Below, piece after piece: positions 1 to 16,774 of a DNA stretch of 64,000 nt. Every line of letters begins with the position of its first letter. Position 1 is the stretch's first letter. The position numbers and the translations under genes are program-made. Origin of the DNA: JADGRF01 sp036382515. GTDB lineage: Bacteria > Myxococcota_A > Polyangia > Polyangiales > JAFGIB01. Location of the stretch: positions 1 to 64,000 of the forward strand of contig DASVHQ010000289.1 of the NCBI GenBank assembly GCA_036382515.1, given 5' to 3'. The notes under the pieces were generated by a model. The model was given only the letters and a program-made list of their open reading frames with translations, had not been told where the DNA came from and made no database searches.

Positions 1-588
1 GATGCGAAGAAGCACTTCATCGTCTCGAACGCGTCGTGCACCACCAACTGCCTTGCGCCTGTGGCCAAGGTCCTGCACGAGAATTTCGGCATCGTGAAAG
101 GCCACATGGTCACGGTGCACTCGTACACGAACGACCAGCGCACGCTCGATCTGCCTCACAAGGATCTGCGCCGCGCGCGTGCGGCCGCCGTGAACATGAT
201 CCCGACCAGCACGGGTGCGGCGAAGGCCATCGGCCTGGTGCTGCCCGCGCTCAAGGGCAAGCTGGACGGCACCTCGATCCGCGTGCCGACCCCGAATGTC
301 TCGATCGTTTGCCTCACGGCGCATGTCTCGAAGAAGACCACGCGCGAAGAAGTGAACCAGGCGCTCAAGCAGGCGGCGGCCACGTCGCTCAAGGGTGTGC
401 TGGCGTTCGAAGAGCGGCCGCTGGTGTCGAGCGACTTCATCGGCGACCCGCACTCGTCGACCGTCGATGCGGCACAGACGCAGGTGGTCGGCGACGACCT
501 CGTCGAGGTCCAAGCCTGGTACGACAACGAGTGGGGTTTCTCCTGTCGCATGGTCGACCTGATTCGCCACATGGCAGCACGCGGGTAA
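1..588 (+). CDS. gap: Glyceraldehyde-3-phosphate dehydrogenase, C-terminal part (5' end outside window)
   Basis: NAD-dependent glycolytic enzyme that makes 1,3-bisphosphoglycerate, the substrate of the next gene's product. The reading frame is open from base 1, so the Rossmann NAD-binding half lies outside the window; about 195 residues are visible. The catalytic cysteine motif SNASCTTNCLAP is at the very start, followed by the phosphate-binding NMIPTSTGAAKAIG and the C-terminal WYDNEWGFSCRMVDL typical of the family. The stop lies 6 bases before pgk, so the genes are surely co-transcribed. The order gap-pgk-tpiA is a common glycolytic operon. Confidence 0.97.
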   Translation, partial: DAKKHFIVSNASCTTNCLAPVAKVLHENFGIVKGHMVTVHSYTNDQRTLDLPHKDLRRARAAAVNMIPTSTGAAKAIGLVLPALKGKLDGTSIRVPTPNVSIVCLTAHVSKKTTREEVNQALKQAAATSLKGVLAFEERPLVSSDFIGDPHSSTVDAAQTQVVGDDLVEVQAWYDNEWGFSCRMVDLIRHMAARG

Positions 589-594
589 GACACC

Positions 595-1779
595 ATGGCC
601 AGCACGCTTCGGACCCTGGCTGAGCTGGCGATTGAAGGTCGGCGCACGTTCGTGCGCGTCGACTTCAACGTCCCCCTCGACGGCGGCAAGGTCACTGACT
701 CAAGCCGCATCGAGGCGGCGTTGCCGACCATCAAGCACGCGATGGAACGCGGGGCAAAGGTCGTGCTGGCCTCGCACTGCGGCCGGCCCAAGGGCAAGCC
801 GAACCCCAAGTACTCGCTCGAGCCCGTGGGTCAGCTGTTGGCTCAGCTGCTGCGCTGCGAGGTGCTGCTCACCGACGACTGCGTCAGCGAGGCGGCGGGC
901 AAGGTGGTGGCCGATCTGCGCGAGGGCCAGGTCGCGCTGCTCGAGAACCTGCGCTTCAACCCGGGGGAAGAAGCCAACGACGTGAACTTCGCGCGCGAGC
1001 TCGCCAAGCTCTGCGACGTCTACGTGAACGATGCCTTCGGCGCCGCACACCGTGCGCACGCATCGGTGTCCGCCCTGCCCCAGCTCGTGCGCGAGCGCGG
1101 CGTGGGCTTCCTGATGGAGCGCGAGATTCAGGCGCTCGAGAAGCTGCGCACCACCACAGTGCATCCGTTCGTTGCGGTGCTCGGCGGGGCCAAGGTGAGC
1201 GACAAGATCGGCGTGCTCGAGGCGCTGATCGATCGCGTGGATGCACTGCTGATTGGTGGCGCCATGGCCAATACCTTCCTCGCCGCGCAGGGCCTGTCGC
1301 TTGGCAAGAGCCTGGTGGAGCAGGACAAGCTGCCGCTGGCGCGCAGCCTGATGCAGCGCGCCAAGGATCGCGGCGTGAAGCTGCTGTTGCCGACCGACCT
1401 GGTCGTGGCCGAGGCGCTCGACTCAGCTTCGGGCCGCGTCGTCACCACGAATCTGGTGCCGGACCACATGCTCGCGCTCGACATCGGGCCGCGCACGGTG
1501 GAAGCGTTCCGACACGAGATCCTGCCTGCCAAGGCGCTGTTCTGGAACGGCCCACTCGGCCTGTTCGAGCACAAGCCCTTTGCCGAGGGCACGCTGGGGA
1601 TCGCGCATGCCGGTGCCGACTGCGCGGGCTTCACGGTCGTGGGCGGCGGCGACAGCGTGGCTGCGGTGAATCAGGCCGGGCTCGCCGCGCGCTACGACCA
1701 CGTCTCGACGGGTGGCGGCGCATCGCTCGAGTTCCTCGAAGGTCGACCGATGCCTGGCATCGAGGCAGTCAAATCGTGA
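595..1779 (+). CDS. pgk: Phosphoglycerate kinase
   Basis: Cytosolic enzyme that transfers phosphate from 1,3-bisphosphoglycerate to ADP. At 394 residues it has the usual bacterial length. The N-terminal substrate motif RVDFNVPLD is at about residue 21, the basic patch SHCGRPKG at about 60, and the hinge and nucleotide-binding loops LGGAKVSDKIGVL and NGPLGLFE further on. It ends with the glycine-rich GGGDSVAA and STGGGASLEFLEG. The ATG is 6 bases after the gap stop. Its stop overlaps the start of tpiA by 4 bases (GTGA), indicating translational coupling. Confidence 0.98.
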   Translation: MASTLRTLAELAIEGRRTFVRVDFNVPLDGGKVTDSSRIEAALPTIKHAMERGAKVVLASHCGRPKGKPNPKYSLEPVGQLLAQLLRCEVLLTDDCVSEAAGKVVADLREGQVALLENLRFNPGEEANDVNFARELAKLCDVYVNDAFGAAHRAHASVSALPQLVRERGVGFLMEREIQALEKLRTTTVHPFVAVLGGAKVSDKIGVLEALIDRVDALLIGGAMANTFLAAQGLSLGKSLVEQDKLPLARSLMQRAKDRGVKLLLPTDLVVAEALDSASGRVVTTNLVPDHMLALDIGPRTVEAFRHEILPAKALFWNGPLGLFEHKPFAEGTLGIAHAGADCAGFTVVGGGDSVAAVNQAGLAARYDHVSTGGGASLEFLEGRPMPGIEAVKS

Positions 1780-2543
1780 TGCCTGCGGTGCGGCGCCCTC
1801 TGATTGCGGGCAACTGGAAGCTGTTCAAGACCGTCGCGGAGTCGTGCGCGCTGGTGCGTGAGCTGGCTTCGCAGCTGCCTGCGCAGACGCGTGCCGAGGT
1901 GGTGGTTGCGCCGGTGTTCACGGCGTTAGCCTCGGTCAAGCAGGCGCTGGCAGGCAGCGTGGTTCGGCTGTCGGCGCAGAACCTCTACTGGGAGCCCCAG
2001 GGCGCGTTCACCGGTGAGGTCGGGCCGCTGCAGCTGCGCGATGTGGGCTGCGACTACGTCATCGTGGGTCACTCGGAGCGTCGTCAGATCTTCGGCGAGA
2101 GCGACGCCGATGTGAATCGCAAGGCGCGCGCGGTGCTCGCGCACGGCATGGCCCCGATCGTCTGTGTCGGCGAGACGCTCGCACAGCGCGAGGCTGGCCA
2201 GGCCGAGGCCGTGGTCGTCACTCAGGTCACGGCCTCGCTCGCTGGCCTGTCCGACGCCGAGCTCGCACGCGTCGTGGTCGCCTACGAGCCCGTCTGGGCC
2301 ATCGGCACAGGCAAGAATGCCGCACCGAGCGACGCCCAACAGATGCACGCCGCGATTCGGGCCTGCGTCACCGCCCTGCACGGGCAGACGCGCGCTGGGA
2401 GTCTGCGCATCCTTTACGGCGGGAGCGTGAAAGCAGACAATGCCGCGGCGCTGCTGGCCCAGCCAGACGTTGACGGCGCCCTGGTGGGTGGGGCGTCGCT
2501 TGCGGCGGGCTCGTTCTGTGCCATCGTGGCTGCTGCCGGTTAG
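1776..2543 (+). CDS. tpiA: Triosephosphate isomerase
   Basis: Interconverts dihydroxyacetone phosphate and glyceraldehyde 3-phosphate. The TIM-barrel landmarks are all present: GNWKLFK with the catalytic lysine near the start, the histidine motif VGHSERR, the catalytic glutamate in VVAYEPVWAIGTG, and the phosphate loops YGGSVK and GALVGGASL at the C-terminus. Length is normal (about 255 residues). Translation may start at GTG 1776, overlapping the pgk stop by 4, or at the immediately following ATG 1779, overlapping by 1. Either way it is coupled to pgk. Confidence 0.97.
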   Translation: MMPAVRRPLIAGNWKLFKTVAESCALVRELASQLPAQTRAEVVVAPVFTALASVKQALAGSVVRLSAQNLYWEPQGAFTGEVGPLQLRDVGCDYVIVGHSERRQIFGESDADVNRKARAVLAHGMAPIVCVGETLAQREAGQAEAVVVTQVTASLAGLSDAELARVVVAYEPVWAIGTGKNAAPSDAQQMHAAIRACVTALHGQTRAGSLRILYGGSVKADNAAALLAQPDVDGALVGGASLAAGSFCAIVAAAG

Positions 2544-2563
2544 CTACGGAAGGACTGCGTTCC

Positions 2564-3025
2564 ATGGTCACGTTTCTCTACGTTCTGTACACGCTCGTGT
2601 GCCTGTTTTTGATCCTGGTCGTGCTCTTGCAGGCCGGCAAAGGCGGCATGGGCACAGCCTTCGGTGGCAGCAGCCAGACCGTGTTCGGTGGCTCGGGCGC
2701 AGGCAACTTCCTGACCCGGCTGACAGTGATCAGCGCAGCGCTCTTCATGCTGCTGTCGGCCACGCTGACCTACGTCTCCTCGAGCGGCGAGAAATCGCTC
2801 GAGAAGGCCAGCGAAAAGGTGCGGATGCGCGAGGAAGCGCGCAACGCAGCTACCAAGAAGGGTGCGGCTGCCAAGGCGCTGCCGCCGGCCGGACAGAGCA
2901 CGCCCGATGCCCCAACGGGCGCCGCGCCTGCGGCTGCTGCGCCGGTGCCGGTCGAAGCGGTTCCGGTGCCGAGCGGTGCCGCCCCGTCCGCGCCGGCCGC
3001 GCCGGCCGCTCCCGCGCAACACTGA
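2564..3025 (+). CDS. secG: Preprotein translocase subunit SecG
   Basis: Small inner-membrane subunit of the SecYEG channel. Two hydrophobic segments (about residues 3-23 and 51-70) flank the conserved cytoplasmic loop QAGKGGMGTAFGG...TVFGGSGAGNFLTR, which identifies the family. SecG is usually 75-110 residues; this one has 153 because of a long Ala/Pro/Lys-rich C-terminal tail (residues 85-153) that looks disordered. The position directly after tpiA, 20 bases downstream, is the classic tpiA-secG arrangement. It is the last gene of the glycolytic operon and faces the convergent kinase gene. Confidence 0.95.
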   Translation: MVTFLYVLYTLVCLFLILVVLLQAGKGGMGTAFGGSSQTVFGGSGAGNFLTRLTVISAALFMLLSATLTYVSSSGEKSLEKASEKVRMREEARNAATKKGAAAKALPPAGQSTPDAPTGAAPAAAAPVPVEAVPVPSGAAPSAPAAPAAPAQH

Positions 3026-3106
3026 GCGAGACGCGAAGCGACCGCAGTCGCGTGCGGAGTCGCTATCAGCAACGCTGCATGCGCGGTCGATCTGCGCGGC
3101 GCTTGC

Positions 3107-7096
<3,990 letters not shown>

Positions 7097-7227
7097 CGGT
7101 GCAAGGGCGCGCCGCTCGCAGGAGGCGGAAGCTTAGCCGAAAGTCTGCCCTACCCGTCTAGCGAGATCGAACCCTGCCGTCGCGCAGCTGGCGACAATGT
7201 AGGTGTACGTGGCCGCCCCGCCCCGAG

Positions 7228-9132
7228 CTACTCGGCGCCGAACTGCAAGCGATGCAAGTGCGCGTAAAGGTGCCCCTGCTGCAGCAGCTGCTCGTGCGTG
7301 CCCTGCTCCGCCAGTTGGCCGCGATGGAACACCAGGATCCGGTCGGACTGACGGATGGTCGACAGCCGGTGCGCGATCACGATGGCGGTACGACCGCGCA
7401 TCAGCTCGACCACGGCGGCCTGCAGTCGGGCTTCCGTCTCGCTGTCGATGTTGGCTGTGGCTTCGTCGAGCACCAGGAATGGCGCGTCGCGGTACAGGGC
7501 GCGCGCGAAGGCGACCAGCTGACGTTCGCCTGCGCTCCAGTTGCTACCGCGTTCCTCGACTCGCGCGTGGATGCCGCCGGGACGACGTTCCACCAAGTCG
7601 AGCGCTCCGACGCGCGAAAGCACGTGGCGCACCTTGGTTTCGTCCACCTGCGTTGGCGAGAACGCCACGTTCTGCGCGATGGTGCCGGCAAACAGAAATA
7701 CGTCTTGGGGCACGAGCGAGAACAGCCGACGCAGCTTGCGCCGCGGTAGCGTGCGGATGTTCTGACCATCGACCAGGATTTCGCCGGCCGTGTGCTCGTA
7801 TAGACGCAAGAGCAGCGAGATGGTCGTGGTCTTGCCCGCACCGGTGGCGCCCACGATGGCCACGTGCTCGCCGGCACGCGCGCTCCAGCTGACGTCCTTC
7901 AGCACGAGGTCGTCCGGCCGATAGCCGAAGCTCACGTGCGAGAAGCGCAACGCTTCGGCGTGTTGCGTCGTGGGCGTGACTGCTGCTGTCGGCGCGGAGT
8001 TGTCCAACGCATCCAGGGGCTCGACGGTCTGGTTCGCCAGGAAACCGAACACGCGCTCGGCCGCCGCCATGCCCGACTGGATGACGGTGTACTTGGTCGA
8101 GAGATCGCGGATCGGCACGAAAAAGCGCTGGATGTACTGGTAGAACGCCACCACCGTGCCGATGTACGCCGCTTGCTTTGCGCTGCTCTGTACGAGGCCC
8201 GCGCGCACGCTCGCATACCAGAGCACCAGCGCCACGCAGATCATCGAGACCGACTCGACCACCGAATACAGCAGAGCATCAAGGCGGATCGAGCGGTAGT
8301 TGGCCTGACGGTGCTCGTCGTTGATCGTTCGGTATTCGGCCGCGCTCGGGGCCTCGCGCCCGTAGGCTTGCACGATCTGCACGCCCTGCACTTGCTCGGA
8401 GAGGTACGAATTGAGCTCGGAGATGCGAGCGCGGATGTCACGGAAGGCCTCGCGCGCGCGTCGGCGGATCATCTCCACCGCGATGCCCAGCGGCGGCAGA
8501 GCGATGAACGTGATGAGGCTCAGGCGGTAGTCGAGCGCCAGCATGAAGCCGATGACGCCCAGCAAGGTGACGATGTCGGCCACGGCCATCACCGCACCGG
8601 ACGAGAAGATCTCGCCTAGCGAGTCGACGTCGTTGGTGACGCGCGTGAGCACGCGGCCGATCGGCGTTCGGTCGTAGTAGCCGATGGTCATGCGCTGCGC
8701 GTGGCGGAACACGTCGCGGCGCAGGTCGGCCATGCTGCGCTGTCCGGCCAGCTGCATGGCGTAGGTCTCGCCGAAGCCGACGATGAACTCGACGAAGAGC
8801 GCGACCGTGAACCAGGTCATAGCGCTCGCCCAGGCGGTCTCGCTGTGCTGGACCAGCACCGAATCGAGCGTGTGCTTCACCAGGTAGGGTTGTAGCAGCG
8901 TGGCCAGCGATGAAATGGGCACAAGGCACATGGAGAAGACGAGCATCGGCCACTGCGGTCGCAAGTACGGGACGAGGCTCTTGAGCAGTCCCAGGTCACG
9001 CAGCGTCGGCGGCTCGTCGGGCGAGCGCTCGCGCGCGGTTGCGGCCGGCGTCGGTGCGACGCTGGTCGGCGCGGCTGCGGGCGGCCGCGCTGCGTCTTCG
9101 GTGGTCGCCGCGGTCTTGGCCACGTCGTTCAC
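7228..9132 (-). CDS. ABC exporter half-transporter (MsbA/MDR type), subunit with complete catalytic site
   Basis: Fused membrane and ATPase half of an ABC exporter, 634 residues. An Ala/Pro-rich cytoplasmic N-terminus (about 45 residues) precedes six predicted membrane helices. The nucleotide-binding domain has Walker A GATGAGKTT, Q-loop LVPQDVFLF, a modified signature SAGERQ, Walker B FLVLDEAT with the catalytic glutamate, and the H-loop IVIAHRLSTI. Its start overlaps the stop of the upstream half-transporter by 4 bases (9129-9132), so the two are co-translated and probably form a heterodimer. The substrate is unknown; lipid or drug export is typical for the family. Confidence 0.93.
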   Translation of the reverse strand: MNDVAKTAATTEDAARPPAAAPTSVAPTPAATARERSPDEPPTLRDLGLLKSLVPYLRPQWPMLVFSMCLVPISSLATLLQPYLVKHTLDSVLVQHSETAWASAMTWFTVALFVEFIVGFGETYAMQLAGQRSMADLRRDVFRHAQRMTIGYYDRTPIGRVLTRVTNDVDSLGEIFSSGAVMAVADIVTLLGVIGFMLALDYRLSLITFIALPPLGIAVEMIRRRAREAFRDIRARISELNSYLSEQVQGVQIVQAYGREAPSAAEYRTINDEHRQANYRSIRLDALLYSVVESVSMICVALVLWYASVRAGLVQSSAKQAAYIGTVVAFYQYIQRFFVPIRDLSTKYTVIQSGMAAAERVFGFLANQTVEPLDALDNSAPTAAVTPTTQHAEALRFSHVSFGYRPDDLVLKDVSWSARAGEHVAIVGATGAGKTTTISLLLRLYEHTAGEILVDGQNIRTLPRRKLRRLFSLVPQDVFLFAGTIAQNVAFSPTQVDETKVRHVLSRVGALDLVERRPGGIHARVEERGSNWSAGERQLVAFARALYRDAPFLVLDEATANIDSETEARLQAAVVELMRGRTAIVIAHRLSTIRQSDRILVFHRGQLAEQGTHEQLLQQGHLYAHLHRLQFGAE

Positions 9133-10877
9133 AGCGCACCCAGCTCTTCCTCGAGCCGTTGCCGGGCGGACAGACTGGCATACAGCCCACCGCGCGCCAG
9201 CAGCGTGGCGTGGTCGCCCTGCTCCACCACCTTGCCCGCGTCCAGCACGAGGATCTGCTCGCAGCGCTGCGCGGCCGCGATCCGGTTGGTGACCAGCACG
9301 AAGCTACGACCCTTGCCGGCTTGCTCCAGCGAATCCAGGATGCGTGCCTCGGTCTTGGCGTCCACGGCGCTCAGCGGGTCGTCCATGATCAACACGCGCG
9401 GCTCGGACAACAGTGCTCGCGCCAGGGCCACGCGCTGCTTCTGGCCGCCTGACAGCTGCACACCGCGCTCGCCGACCACGGTCTGCCAGCCGTCCGAGAG
9501 TTCGTCGATCTCGTCTTCCACGCTGGCGGCGCGCGCGGCCTGCCGGATGCGCTGGCGTGCGTGTTCGGACGCGGTCTCGGGCAGCGCGTAGCCGATGTTC
9601 TGTGCGACGGTCTGCGAGAACAGGAACGCTTCTTGTTGCGCGAAGCCCACAGTCTTACGCAGCTCGCGCAGCTTCAGCTGCGTGACGTCGTCGCCGTCGA
9701 GAAACACGCTGCCCGCGGGCGTCGGCAGGATGCGGGCCAAGAGCGCCGCGAGCGTGCTCTTGCCACTGCCGGTGCGGCCGACGATCGCGAGCGAACTCTG
9801 CGCGGGCAGGTCGAAGCTCACGTCTTGCAGCACCGGCCTGCCCGCGTACGCGTAGTTGAGGCCCTGGACGCGCAATGCGCCCGCCTGTCTCGGGCTCCTG
9901 GCGCATTTCGAGTCGGAGATGTCTGGCTCGGCTTCGAGGATCTCGCGCACGCGGTTGAACGATGCGCGGCCACGCTGCAGCACGGCCATGATGTAGCCCA
10001 GGCCCATCGTCGGCCACTTGAGGGACTCGACGTAGGCCAGGAACGCCACGAGCGTGCCGACCGTGAGTGTGCCGTTGCGCACGGCGGCCGTGCCGCGGAA
10101 CAGCACGGCCAGTGTGCCGAGCGACGCGACGCCCACCATGAGCGGCCAGGTGAAGCCGCGTAGCACAACCAGCCCCATGTTCTTCTGCAGAGCGTTCTGG
10201 TTGGCTTCCTCGAACAGCGCTTCTTGTTGGGCTTCGGCGCCGAACGCGCGCACCAGGCGCACACCGGCCAGGGCTTCCTGCACGCGTGAAGACAGCGCGC
10301 CGAGAGCCTCCTGCGAGGCCTGACTGCGCGAGAACATCTGCTTGCCGAGCAGCCGCGCCACCAGCACCAGCAGCGGCAGCGGCGCCACCGCCCACAGCGT
10401 GAGCTCGGGCGAGAGCGCGAGCATCAAGGCGAGTGCCAGACTGTAGGCGAACACCGAGTTGACGATGTTCAGCAGCCCGAAGCCGACCATCACGCGCACC
10501 TGCGCGAGATCGTTGATCGCACGGCTCATGGTGTCGCCCGTCGGCATGCGCTGAAAGAACGACGGGCCGAGCTGGTGTAGCCGCGCCAGCAGGTCGTTGC
10601 GCAGCTCGAACTCCACGTCGCGGCCCACGTTGAACACGGTCGTGCGCGACACCGTGCGCACCACGCCCATGCCCGCGGCGAGCAGCCCGACCAGCGCCGC
10701 GCTGCCGGCCACGCGTCCGAGCGCGCCCGAGACCAGGGCATCGACGGCATCCTTGAGCAGCCACGGGATGCTCTTGTCGAGCGCGTTGGTGATCAACAAA
10801 AGGCCCATGCCCTGCCACAGCCTTGCGCTGTGCGGTCGCACGTATGAGCCGAGCGTGCGCGGAGCGGCGGCTGTCAT
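9129..10877 (-). CDS. ABC exporter half-transporter, subunit with degenerate Walker B
   Basis: Partner of the downstream half-transporter, 582 residues from the ATG at 10877. The frame is open further upstream, but that extension is Arg-rich, overlaps the preceding gene and looks like shadow; the start at 10877 leaves 7 bases after that gene. Six membrane helices are followed by an ATPase with Walker A GRTGSGKST, Q-loop VGFAQQEAFLF and canonical signature LSGGQKQR. After Walker B the sequence is LIMDDPLSAVD, so the catalytic glutamate is aspartate. One degenerate site is the known pattern of heterodimeric exporters such as TM287/288 and LmrCD. Confidence 0.92.
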   Translation of the reverse strand: MTAAAPRTLGSYVRPHSARLWQGMGLLLITNALDKSIPWLLKDAVDALVSGALGRVAGSAALVGLLAAGMGVVRTVSRTTVFNVGRDVEFELRNDLLARLHQLGPSFFQRMPTGDTMSRAINDLAQVRVMVGFGLLNIVNSVFAYSLALALMLALSPELTLWAVAPLPLLVLVARLLGKQMFSRSQASQEALGALSSRVQEALAGVRLVRAFGAEAQQEALFEEANQNALQKNMGLVVLRGFTWPLMVGVASLGTLAVLFRGTAAVRNGTLTVGTLVAFLAYVESLKWPTMGLGYIMAVLQRGRASFNRVREILEAEPDISDSKCARSPRQAGALRVQGLNYAYAGRPVLQDVSFDLPAQSSLAIVGRTGSGKSTLAALLARILPTPAGSVFLDGDDVTQLKLRELRKTVGFAQQEAFLFSQTVAQNIGYALPETASEHARQRIRQAARAASVEDEIDELSDGWQTVVGERGVQLSGGQKQRVALARALLSEPRVLIMDDPLSAVDAKTEARILDSLEQAGKGRSFVLVTNRIAAAQRCEQILVLDAGKVVEQGDHATLLARGGLYASLSARQRLEEELGAL

Positions 10878-10884
10878 GCGCGCT

Positions 10885-12282
10885 TCATCCTCGGGCTTGG
10901 GCGTCGCGATCCGGACGCGGGCTCTTCTGCGCGGTGCGCTCGAGGCCGCGCCACATCTGGTGTGCCTTGCCGGCGGCATGCGTGTCACCGATGGCTTCGA
11001 GCAGGGCGGGCATCACCAGTTGCACCTTGGTGTGCTGCTTGAGCACGGCGTCGAGCGCCGCGCGAAACGTCTTCAGGTCCACGTCAGCTGGCACCACGAG
11101 CTTGCCGTACACCAGACGATGTGGCTCCGGCGCGCCGTGCTCGTGCTTGCGCATGTGATCGCCGCTGGCGCAGCGTGCGCACAGTTGCTCGATGCGCGCT
11201 CGGTGCACGAACAGCAGCGCTTCGCTCGGCAACGCGGCACCGAAGGCCTGCACGTCGCCGGCCTCGTGCTCGAGCGCGACGAAGCGCAGGCGTCGCTCGT
11301 CGCCCTTTCGTAGCACCGAGAGCAGCGCGAAGCGCGGCACAGGCCGGCCCTCGTGCTCGGTGATGCCGATGGGCGTGCCGTCCCAGAGCACGAGGTCGCC
11401 GTAGTCGACGGAGGCATCGCGGAACGTGGTGCTTTGCACGACGCCATGGCACGGGCTCAGCGGGCTCACCCAGACGAGCTCGAAGGCCACGGCGCGATCG
11501 ATGCCCGCGTCGTCGGTGCCGTGACCGGTGCCGATGGTCGCGGCGCGCACCTGTACCGGCGGCAGCCCCTCCACCAGCGGCATGCCGCTGGGCGACAGCG
11601 TTGCGGGCATACCCAGCGCACGCAGTGCTTCTACGGCCAGCTCACCGCGACCGAGCGCGGTCGCGCAGATCGCGATGTTCCACAGCACGCCCTTGCGATC
11701 GCCCAGCAGCGCACGGGCACGCTCGCTGGCTTGCAGCGCCTCGGACCACGCATGGCGGGCCTTGTGCACGAGGCCGAGGTTGAACCACCAATCCCCGTTG
11801 TTCGGATGGCAGGCCAGCGCGGCCTGGCAGCTCGCCAGGGCTTCGTCGTGCAGGTGCGCCAGGCGCAACGCGTTGCCGCGCGTCATGTGCAGGTAGCCAG
11901 CCACGTCCGGGTTCGCCTTGTCGGCGGCCGACAAGCCCTCGAGGGCGTGCTGGGCTGCCTGTGCTGCCAGCTGTGCGGGACCATCGGCCTGGGGAGGCTC
12001 GTCCGGCGCTTTCAGCTCGGCCGCGCGCACCAGCGCGTCGCAGGCCGCCATCACCATGCGTGGCTCGTTCGGCCAGCGCGCGAGGATGCGCTGGACCTGG
12101 GCACGCAGCCCGTCGCGGCCCGGCGTGATGCGCAAGAGCGTGAGCCAGGCCAAGGCCAGGTCCGCGTCGGCGTCGATCGAGGGCGCGAAAGGTGCGAGCG
12201 CCGCCCACGCGCGTTCGGGCTCGCGCTGCTTCAGCGCTTTTTCGACTTCGGTGAGAGCTCGCTGGATGGGGTTCACTGGCAT
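10885..12282 (-). CDS. TPR-containing protein of unknown function
   Basis: Protein of 465 residues from the ATG at 12282 (MPVNPIQ). I do not recognise a named family. The first 240 residues are helical and contain TPR-like repeats; the clearest is around NGDWWFNLGLVHKARHAW. The second half is a globular region rich in beta strands that contains CARC followed by DHMRKHEH, a possible zinc site. No signal peptide or membrane segment is visible. It is the first gene before the ABC exporter pair, with a 7-base gap, so it probably shares their transcript. A divergent region of about 200 bases separates it from the PP2C phosphatase gene. Confidence 0.75.
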   Translation of the reverse strand: MPVNPIQRALTEVEKALKQREPERAWAALAPFAPSIDADADLALAWLTLLRITPGRDGLRAQVQRILARWPNEPRMVMAACDALVRAAELKAPDEPPQADGPAQLAAQAAQHALEGLSAADKANPDVAGYLHMTRGNALRLAHLHDEALASCQAALACHPNNGDWWFNLGLVHKARHAWSEALQASERARALLGDRKGVLWNIAICATALGRGELAVEALRALGMPATLSPSGMPLVEGLPPVQVRAATIGTGHGTDDAGIDRAVAFELVWVSPLSPCHGVVQSTTFRDASVDYGDLVLWDGTPIGITEHEGRPVPRFALLSVLRKGDERRLRFVALEHEAGDVQAFGAALPSEALLFVHRARIEQLCARCASGDHMRKHEHGAPEPHRLVYGKLVVPADVDLKTFRAALDAVLKQHTKVQLVMPALLEAIGDTHAAGKAHQMWRGLERTAQKSPRPDRDAQARG

Positions 12283-12360
12283 GGTTGGCTCGGCGCCCGA
12301 GAGCGATAGCAGGCTTTCGGCGGCGCGCACATGGATTGGAGGTCGCCTTCCAAGGGTCGT

Positions 12361-12373
12361 GCTCGTGACGAGC
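12361..12373. promoter_or_regulatory. Palindrome in divergent region, possible operator
   Basis: GCTCGT-G-ACGAGC is a perfect 6-base inverted repeat with one central base. It lies between the divergently transcribed TPR gene (start 12282) and the PP2C gene (start 12490), where a shared control site would be expected. A further GCTCGT occurs at 12395. No convincing -35/-10 pair was found beside it. Short palindromes are frequent by chance in GC-rich DNA, so this is only a candidate. Confidence 0.2.
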
Positions 12374-12489
12374 CCGTTACGGTGTACACTGACTGCTCGT
12401 GGGCGGGTCCAGTCGGGCGCGCGGCCATGAGGTGCGTGTCCCGGGGGATGCGCTGGGTTTGGGGTCGGAGCGTAGTACGCAGGAAACCC

Positions 12490-13246
12490 GTGTCACTGCC
12501 ACGCATCGCATACGGCCGTACCGATATCGGCAAACGCCGCAGCTCGAACGAGGACGCCTTTCTCGTCGATGACGCGCTCGGCTTGTACGTCGTGGCCGAC
12601 GGCATGGGCGGCCACAGCTCCGGTGAGGTCGCCAGCGCAGCGGCGGTCGAGGTGCTGCACGGCATGGTGCAGCGCGAACGCGAGAACCTGTCCGCGCTGC
12701 TGCAGCTGCCACGCGACTCGAGCGTGCAGCCTGGCAGCATGCCGCCGGTGATGCACAAGGCGCTGCGCATCCTGGAGAGCGCGGTGCAGGCTGCCACCTA
12801 TATGGTCTTCGGCCTGAGCGAAGCGAACCCAGAGCAACGTGGCATGGGCACCACGCTCTCGGCCCTGCTCTTGGGTGGGGAGTTTGCGCTCACGGCGCAG
12901 GTCGGCGACAGCCGTGTGTACATGGTGCGCGACGGGCAGACCGCGCAGATCACCGAAGACCACACATTGATCGCCTGGCAGCTCAAGAAGGGTTTGATCA
13001 CGCCGGAAGAGGCGCGGGTCTCGCGCCAGAAGAACGTGATCACCCGCGCGGTCGGTTCGCGCGACTACGTGCAGGTCGACACCAACCTCGTGGTGATCCA
13101 GCGGGGCGACGCCTTCCTGCTTTGCTCGGACGGGTTGCACGGCTACGTAACCGATCCGGAGATCGCTACGCTCCTGCAACTGCCACCGCCGGATGCGACC
13201 GAGCAGCTGATCCAACTCGCAAATCAGCGCGGCGGCCGCGACAACA

Positions 13247-13275
<29 letters not shown>
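12490..13275 (+). CDS. PP2C-family protein Ser/Thr phosphatase
   Basis: Metal-dependent phosphatase (PP2C/PrpC/Stp type) that would reverse Hanks-kinase phosphorylation; two such kinases are encoded nearby. All family motifs are visible: NEDAF near the start, VVADGMGGHSSGE with the metal-binding Asp-Gly, GTTLSALLL, QVGDSRVY, LCSDGLHG and finally RDNITSVAVRL. GTG 12490 is chosen because AGGA sits 6 bases upstream and the domain starts at once (ARIAYGRTDIGKRRSSNED-like); this gives 261 residues, the usual size. Longer in-frame starts exist at 12427 and 12331. The 3' end overlaps the convergent AI-2E family gene by 29 bases. Confidence 0.93.
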
Positions 13276-14755
<1,480 letters not shown>

Positions 14756-14829
14756 CGTTGGAGCTCCATGCTCTGACGATAGCGCACGCCCGCGGGCTTG
14801 CCGAGTTGCTGAGTGCTCGTGGCTGCGGC

Positions 14830-16584
<1,755 letters not shown>

Positions 16585-16774
16585 ATGTGTCTAGGGAACC
16601 TTTCTAGCTGAGCCGAAGCTCCACGGTGTCGAACCGTCGTCACGCGGCGAAGGCGCCGCCCTCAGGTTGGTCGATGCGCTGTTGCGTCTGGGAGAGGCTC
16701 ACCCACACGCGCGCCGTTTGTCAGGTACTGCTGCGAAAACGCACAAAGCGAGTCATCGCCTTGTCGGGCGCGGG

